Made by a program: the position numbers and the translations under genes
The notes under the pieces: model-generated
Seen by the model: the letters and a program-made list of their open reading frames with translations, nothing else
Told to the model about the DNA's origin: nothing
The model's database searches: none
Shown: positions 33,133 through 36,239 of the stretch, piece by piece
Numbering within the stretch: position 1 is the stretch's first letter
How the letters are laid out: each line of letters starts with the position of its first letter
Source of the DNA: an uncultured Bacilli bacterium
GTDB lineage: Bacteria; Bacillota_I; Bacilli_A; RF39; UBA660
Reading direction: 5' to 3'
NCBI GenBank assembly: GCA_944350315.1
Contig: CALVON010000012.1
Coordinates: 1 to 36,239 of the forward strand
Length of the DNA: 36,239 nucleotides

Positions 33133-33906
33133 ATGTATGAAAGAAAGATTATTGAAGATTTAAGAGATTATGAGCTTAGATCTGTATATGATTACTTAAA
33201 AGATTTTTTCCCATTTGCTATAAAAAATATATTGATTAGGTTAGAAAGAAACAATTTCCGCAATTATGATGATGCACTAAAAAAAGGGAAAAAAGAACTT
33301 GACGAAATTTTTGATATGTATTTTAATTTTTTATCACAATTTAAAGAAATCAGTGATTTTTTAAGTGCACAATCACTAGATGATCCAACGATAATAAAAA
33401 TTTCTTTGCAATATAAAGAAGCTTTGGACGGTTTTAATAATCATATAGCATTATGTGATACTGAAAAAAGATTAAAAAAAATACTTTCTATGATTGATGA
33501 ATATAAGAAAGAAAAAGAAAAACAAAAAAAATTATCTGAAATAGGTGATTACATTAAGACTATTGTTGCTAATTATAATAATGCTATTCATAAATTTACC
33601 TACCCTGATGAATTGTCAAAAGCAGAAGCAGCTACTGATATGCTAAATGTAGTTTTTAAAATGGCTAGATCAGTAGAAAAAGGAATAATTCCTCTTAAAC
33701 TATTTAGTTTATTAATTAATTTAAAGTTTGATAGTTACGACGATGATATTCGCATTTTAGAATTATTTAAACACTATATTCAACGAAAGTCCCATGGTAA
33801 ACAAAATTTTGATTATATTTTCCCATATTTTGAGTCTTATGCAAATCCAGAAGAAAAGAAAATAAATGATGAATTTACTATGCATGAAAATAATAAAATA
33901 CACTAA
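33133..33906 (+). CDS. Helical protein of unknown function, partner of the J-domain protein
   Basis: This 257-residue, highly charged, helical protein starts MYERKIIEDLRDYELRSVYD, with a coiled-coil stretch (KKILSMIDEYKKEKEKQKK, about residues 115-135). No signal peptide, membrane helix or known domain is visible. It begins 5 bp behind the J-domain gene with only a weak AAAAG site, so it is probably translated by coupling and acts with that protein. It ends NNKIH, encoded by AAAATACACTAA, exactly as in the 22018 gene. The function is unknown. Confidence 0.7.
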   Translation: MYERKIIEDLRDYELRSVYDYLKDFFPFAIKNILIRLERNNFRNYDDALKKGKKELDEIFDMYFNFLSQFKEISDFLSAQSLDDPTIIKISLQYKEALDGFNNHIALCDTEKRLKKILSMIDEYKKEKEKQKKLSEIGDYIKTIVANYNNAIHKFTYPDELSKAEAATDMLNVVFKMARSVEKGIIPLKLFSLLINLKFDSYDDDIRILELFKHYIQRKSHGKQNFDYIFPYFESYANPEEKKINDEFTMHENNKIH

Positions 33907-34447
33907 TATTTAAAATTACTATAAATACATTTAATAATTGAAGCTTATTTATAATTACTGGATTATCTAAATTATTACTAAAAAATTTACATAATTATTA
34001 TTAATATTTTTATTGAATTAATTTTTAAAATTTGTAATGATTTTTAAGTTCTAAAATGTTTTCTTATTTTTTAATTTGTTTTTATACTTTTATTTTTCAT
34101 ATCAAAAAAATTTTAATTTAAAACACTATATTCATCTATATACTAATAAATAATAACTTAATAAATTTTTAAATTTATATGTAAAAATAATTAAAGAATA
34201 CAATATGGAATTATCATTTTTTATAAAAAATTCAAAAAAACTAGAACAATAGTGATTGTCTAGTCTTTTTTCAATAGTAATTATATTATCAAAAGATGTT
34301 TTATAATGTATGTAATACAATTATCTTAATTTTTTTCATTTAATGCGGCTTGTACCACTGTCATATTCGTGGGGTGTTTTTTCCTCAAAAATGAATACTA
34401 TTTGACTTATTTTTTTCTTATATAAATAATAATATTTATAAGTAATT
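33907..34447. other. 540-bp AT-rich gap
   Basis: No credible gene is seen; a 62-codon frame on the minus strand (34132-34320) lacks an RBS. It holds a strong terminator (34240-34271) and an odd GC-richer patch (34343-34377) with CCAC/GTGG and a T6 run, which may be a terminator or the remains of an insertion sequence end. Confidence 0.6.
34240..34271 (+). terminator. Bidirectional terminator in the gap
   Basis: ACTAG-A-ACAAT (34240-34250) pairs with ATTGT-CTAGT (34255-34264) around a 4-nt loop, with one bulged A. T6 follows, and a T7 run occurs on the other strand. It could end the J-domain operon and the toxin transcript coming from the right. Confidence 0.75.
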
Positions 34448-34915
34448 TTATTTCAATTCATCTAACATCTTTTGTTTTAAATTATCTATATCAGTAAAAA
34501 ACAAATTTGTTCCTCTTTTCTTTAAACCTAACATATTTTTGAACAAGCTTTTGATTTCGTGTTGCAAGTCAGTTGGAACCTTTAATGGAATACCATCAAC
34601 AGTATGCACATGATCTATGTATTTTTCTAACGTTGGAAATGCATTTTGCAGTAATATGGCAGCATCTTCGTCTGCAATTTTTCTTATTATAATTGTATTA
34701 CAAAAACCATATTTTTCTTGTTTTTTATCTATTATCTTTCTATATTTACCTATTTTAGAACTTATTGGTATAAACCACAAAATATCTTTATCTTTAATAG
34801 TAAAATAAGTTGGTCTCTTTTTACCCTTCTCATGATTTTGCATTAGATTTTCATCATTTACTATATCAAAGTATACATCTTTTATATGATATAAATATCC
34901 TGTTTTAATTTCCAT
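34448..34915 (-). CDS. Type III toxin-antitoxin toxin, ToxN/AbiQ-superfamily RNase (CptN-like)
   Basis: This 155-residue protein reads MEIKTGYLYHIKDVYFDIVN, RPTYFTIKDKDILWFIPISS, KKQEKYGFCNTIIIRK and LQNAFPTLEKYIDHVHTVDG. It fits the ToxN-like endoribonuclease group, most like CptN-type toxins as I recall them. Such toxins cut RNA and are held inactive by the pseudoknots of their own RNA repeats. The ATG at 34915 has GGAG nine bases upstream; the open frame extends to 34951 through two further ATGs too close to that site. Directly upstream are a terminator and two 49-nt tandem repeats under one promoter, the diagnostic gene order. The catalytic residues were not identified by eye. Confidence 0.87.
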   Translation of the reverse strand: MEIKTGYLYHIKDVYFDIVNDENLMQNHEKGKKRPTYFTIKDKDILWFIPISSKIGKYRKIIDKKQEKYGFCNTIIIRKIADEDAAILLQNAFPTLEKYIDHVHTVDGIPLKVPTDLQHEIKSLFKNMLGLKKRGTNLFFTDIDNLKQKMLDELK

Positions 34916-34956
34916 ATGCATCATCTCCGTAAAAATTATATCATAAAACAAAAGAA

Positions 34957-34978
34957 AACTCCATCTTACGATGAAGTT
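34957..34978 (-). terminator. Terminator between antitoxin RNA and toxin gene
   Basis: On the minus strand, AACTTCATC, loop GTAA and GATGGAGTT (one mismatch) are followed by TTCTTTTG. In type III systems this leaky terminator sets the ratio of antitoxin RNA to toxin mRNA. Confidence 0.85.
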
Positions 34979-34988
34979 ATTCTACATT

Positions 34989-35086
34989 TTCAACCAGGAT
35001 CATTTATTAGTCGCACCACCTGGAAGCGAAAAACATTGTCGCCTGGAATCATTTATTATTCGCACCATCCAGAAGCGAAAAACATT
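34989..35086 (-). repeat. Two 49-nt tandem repeats of the antitoxin
   Basis: Units at 34989-35037 and 35038-35086 are equal in length and mostly identical. On the minus strand both begin AATGTTTTTCGCTTC and share TGGTGCGA and TAATAAATGAT. Differences concentrate in the second pseudoknot stem and at the unit end. Confidence 0.95.
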
Positions 35087-35109
35087 TTCACATTTTTCAG
35101 TGCAATATA

Positions 35110-35138
35110 AATATACTATATTTTTATGAAAATGTCAA
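35110..35138 (-). promoter_or_regulatory. Promoter of the type III toxin-antitoxin module
   Basis: On the minus strand, consensus TTGACA (35138-35133), a 17-bp spacer and TATATT (35115-35110) lie about 25 bp before the first repeat. Confidence 0.75.
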
Positions 35139-35195
35139 TTAGTATACATTTATATTATATTCATTTTTCTAAGTAACAATTCATTTTATATTCAC

Positions 35196-35627
35196 TTATT
35201 GTTCGTTTTGATTTATTTCTTCTACTAATTTATCATTAGTTGATTCCCCATCAGTTAATTTTTTTATTAATATTGCTTCATCACCTATTCTGATTGTTTT
35301 ATCACTAGTTCCCGATATATCTGTTGGCTCAACATTCATTTTTTTTTGTTTGGTAGAAAAAAGTGAATTTGATAATAATGTAGGTAAATATGTTGAGACA
35401 TATGTAGTTTCACATATACACATTTTTTCATATACTTTTGCTACTTTTAACTTATCCTTAACAATGTCAAACTTGCCTAAGTCTTCTTTTGTTAAAGGAT
35501 CAAAAATAGTCTCGCTTTTCCCATGAATCTCCATTAAATCTCCAACTTCAACATTATTATCACTTCCACCGTTAATTATTAATGATGTATCGTCTATGAT
35601 TTTTACTACTCTAAACTGATTATTCAT
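35196..35627 (-). CDS. Small protein with possible FlgT C-terminal-like beta domain
   Basis: About 143 residues, starting at ATG 35627 (AAGGAAGGTG with six to seven bases spacing; the open frame to 35654 lies inside the upstream gene). Strands read FRVVKIIDDTSLIINGG, then VEVGDLMEIHGKSETIFDP, LTKEDLGKFDIVKDKLKVAK and KMCICETTYV, the order seen in FlgT C-terminal-like domains (a value-of-property beta barrel). A late RIGDEAILIKK strand and an acidic tail follow. It overlaps the upstream membrane protein gene by 8 bp, so the two are coupled. There is no signal peptide and no flagellar context; the function is unknown. Confidence 0.6.
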   Translation of the reverse strand: MNNQFRVVKIIDDTSLIINGGSDNNVEVGDLMEIHGKSETIFDPLTKEDLGKFDIVKDKLKVAKVYEKMCICETTYVSTYLPTLLSNSLFSTKQKKMNVEPTDISGTSDKTIRIGDEAILIKKLTDGESTNDKLVEEINQNEQ

Positions 35628-36060
35628 TATTTTCACCTTCCTTTGTTTTTCCATTAATAAAATTAGTGATTAATTCCTTTTTAAGATTAGTTCTTTCCTC
35701 TTTTGTTAAATCATTATAGCATAACAATAATCCAATTACCTTATTTGAAAATTCGCGAAGAAGTTCATTATTATATTGTTCTTGCTTTAATTCCATAATA
35801 TTATCTTTATAATTCTGAGCCAGTGCTTGATTTTTACTATACAACTCCTCGTATTTTTTATAAAGTTTTTTTACTTTCATACAATATTTTATTGAATTAA
35901 CAATTAATATAATCACTATAAAAGGTATCACAATATATAATATTTTTTCCAAGTCGTCCAGCTTATTCCAAAAACTAAATATTGCAATAAATGGTATGAC
36001 TGTGAGAATAATATTTATTATATCAAAAGTAAAAAAATTTGGATTACTCTCTTTTTGCAT
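35620..36060 (-). CDS. Membrane protein with cytoplasmic coiled coil
   Basis: This 146-residue protein has two hydrophobic helices (about 14-29 and 40-57) that would form a hairpin with both ends inside. A basic stretch and a long coiled coil follow (KKLYKKYEELYSKNQALAQN, NIMELKQEQYNNELLREFSN), then a Lys/Glu-rich end. Its layout suits a membrane tether for a soluble partner, possibly the small beta-domain protein encoded directly behind it with an 8-bp overlap. ATG at 36060 has AGGTGG four bases upstream. No family is recognised. Confidence 0.65.
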   Translation of the reverse strand: MQKESNPNFFTFDIINIILTVIPFIAIFSFWNKLDDLEKILYIVIPFIVIILIVNSIKYCMKVKKLYKKYEELYSKNQALAQNYKDNIMELKQEQYNNELLREFSNKVIGLLLCYNDLTKEERTNLKKELITNFINGKTKEGENNE

Positions 36061-36184
36061 TATACCACCTACTTCATCAAATCAACTAAATTAATTATAC
36101 CACGAAATACTAATTTTTTTACTTAATTATTGTTTGTTTAAGTTAGCATTATATTTTTTATTACAAAAAAGCTATTTCTAAAAA

Positions 36185-36210
36185 AGACCAAGATTTTGAA
36201 ATCTTAGTCT
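36185..36210 (-). terminator. Terminator of a gene off the right edge
   Basis: AGAC-C-AAGATT and AATCTT-A-GTCT pair around loop TTGA with one mismatch. The T6 run lies on the minus strand side, so it most likely ends a minus-strand gene beyond 36239. Confidence 0.7.
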
Positions 36211-36239
36211 AATTTATATATAAATATCAATTATAATAG

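Larger units (their letters stand above)
34957..35103 (-). ncRNA. Type III antitoxin RNA with two pseudoknot repeats
   Basis: The RNA would run from about 35103 to the terminator at 34957. It contains two head-to-tail 49-nt units (35086-35038, then 35037-34989). Each unit can form an H-type pseudoknot: TCGC (unit positions 9-12) pairs with GCGA (24-27), and positions 15-19, inside that loop, pair with 40-44. The second stem is CTGGA/TCCAG in the first unit and CCAGG/CCTGG in the second: three of five pairs changed on both sides. This strongly supports the fold. The toxin would process the RNA into single pseudoknots that inhibit it. Confidence 0.87.

Noticed and set aside
34132-34320. 62-codon minus-strand frame in the gap
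   Set aside because: It has no RBS, starts in low-complexity sequence and crosses a strong terminator hairpin.
34989-35086. Possible CRISPR array
   Set aside because: Two directly adjoining 49-nt units without spacers; the units fold as pseudoknots and precede a ToxN-like gene, so they are a type III antitoxin.
1-36239. Mycoplasma-type genetic code (TGA as Trp)
   Set aside because: TGA serves as the stop of the HPt gene, the REC/HD-GYP-like gene and the 27183 gene at tightly coupled junctions, while TGG encodes Trp.

Overview
The window is very AT-rich and looks like a chromosomal segment of an uncultured low-GC Bacillota (Firmicutes/Bacilli-type) bacterium. TmcAL, MutS/MutL with the Bacillus-type endonuclease motif, MiaA, a FemAB-type cell-wall ligase, strong AGGAGG ribosome binding sites and a Bacillus-like tmRNA support this. 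TGA is used as a stop at several gene ends, so the standard bacterial code (11) applies, not the Mycoplasma code.

Layout. 1-4.1 kb: a short type IV pilin-like protein, a degenerate polysaccharide-deacetylase-like protein and MutS. 4.1-10.5 kb: a compact four-gene minus-strand operon, in transcription order an HPt protein, a REC protein with a degenerate HD-GYP domain, a hybrid histidine kinase, and a large tail-anchored protein with an alpha/beta-hydrolase-like head and WXG-like helical regions. 10.5-12.0 kb: two diverged, adjacent IS200-type insertion sequences, each with a broken tnpA and an RBS-sequestering leader hairpin. 12.0-13.0 kb: a phage holin-like gene pair diverging from tmRNA (ssrA). 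13.0-21.1 kb: an accessory region of small minus-strand genes and remnants (zinc-ribbon/OB-fold protein, candidate type I toxin-antitoxin locus, XRE regulator with a membrane segment, lipoprotein, frameshifted membrane genes, repeated promoter/terminator cassettes). 21.1-32.4 kb: a conserved core with PAP2 phosphatase, TmcAL, FemAB, MiaA, MutL, a P-type cation ATPase and its ArsR regulator, plus several unrecognised genes. 32.5-36.2 kb: a J-domain operon, a complete type III toxin-antitoxin module (tandem pseudoknot RNA, terminator, ToxN-like toxin), and a membrane/coiled-coil protein followed by a small possible FlgT-C-like protein.

Strongest discoveries. (1) The type III toxin-antitoxin at 34.4-35.14 kb has two 49-nt RNA repeats whose pseudoknot stem shows three compensatory base-pair changes. 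(2) A candidate type I toxin-antitoxin locus at 14.1-14.4 kb encodes a 27-residue hydrophobic peptide convergent with a short structured RNA. (3) The phosphorelay operon has a catalytically dead HD-GYP domain and an unusual surface protein. (4) Two loci 10.5 kb apart share an almost identical promoter/leader and the same last 12 bases of coding sequence.

All functional names are from reading the sequence by eye; no database search was run.
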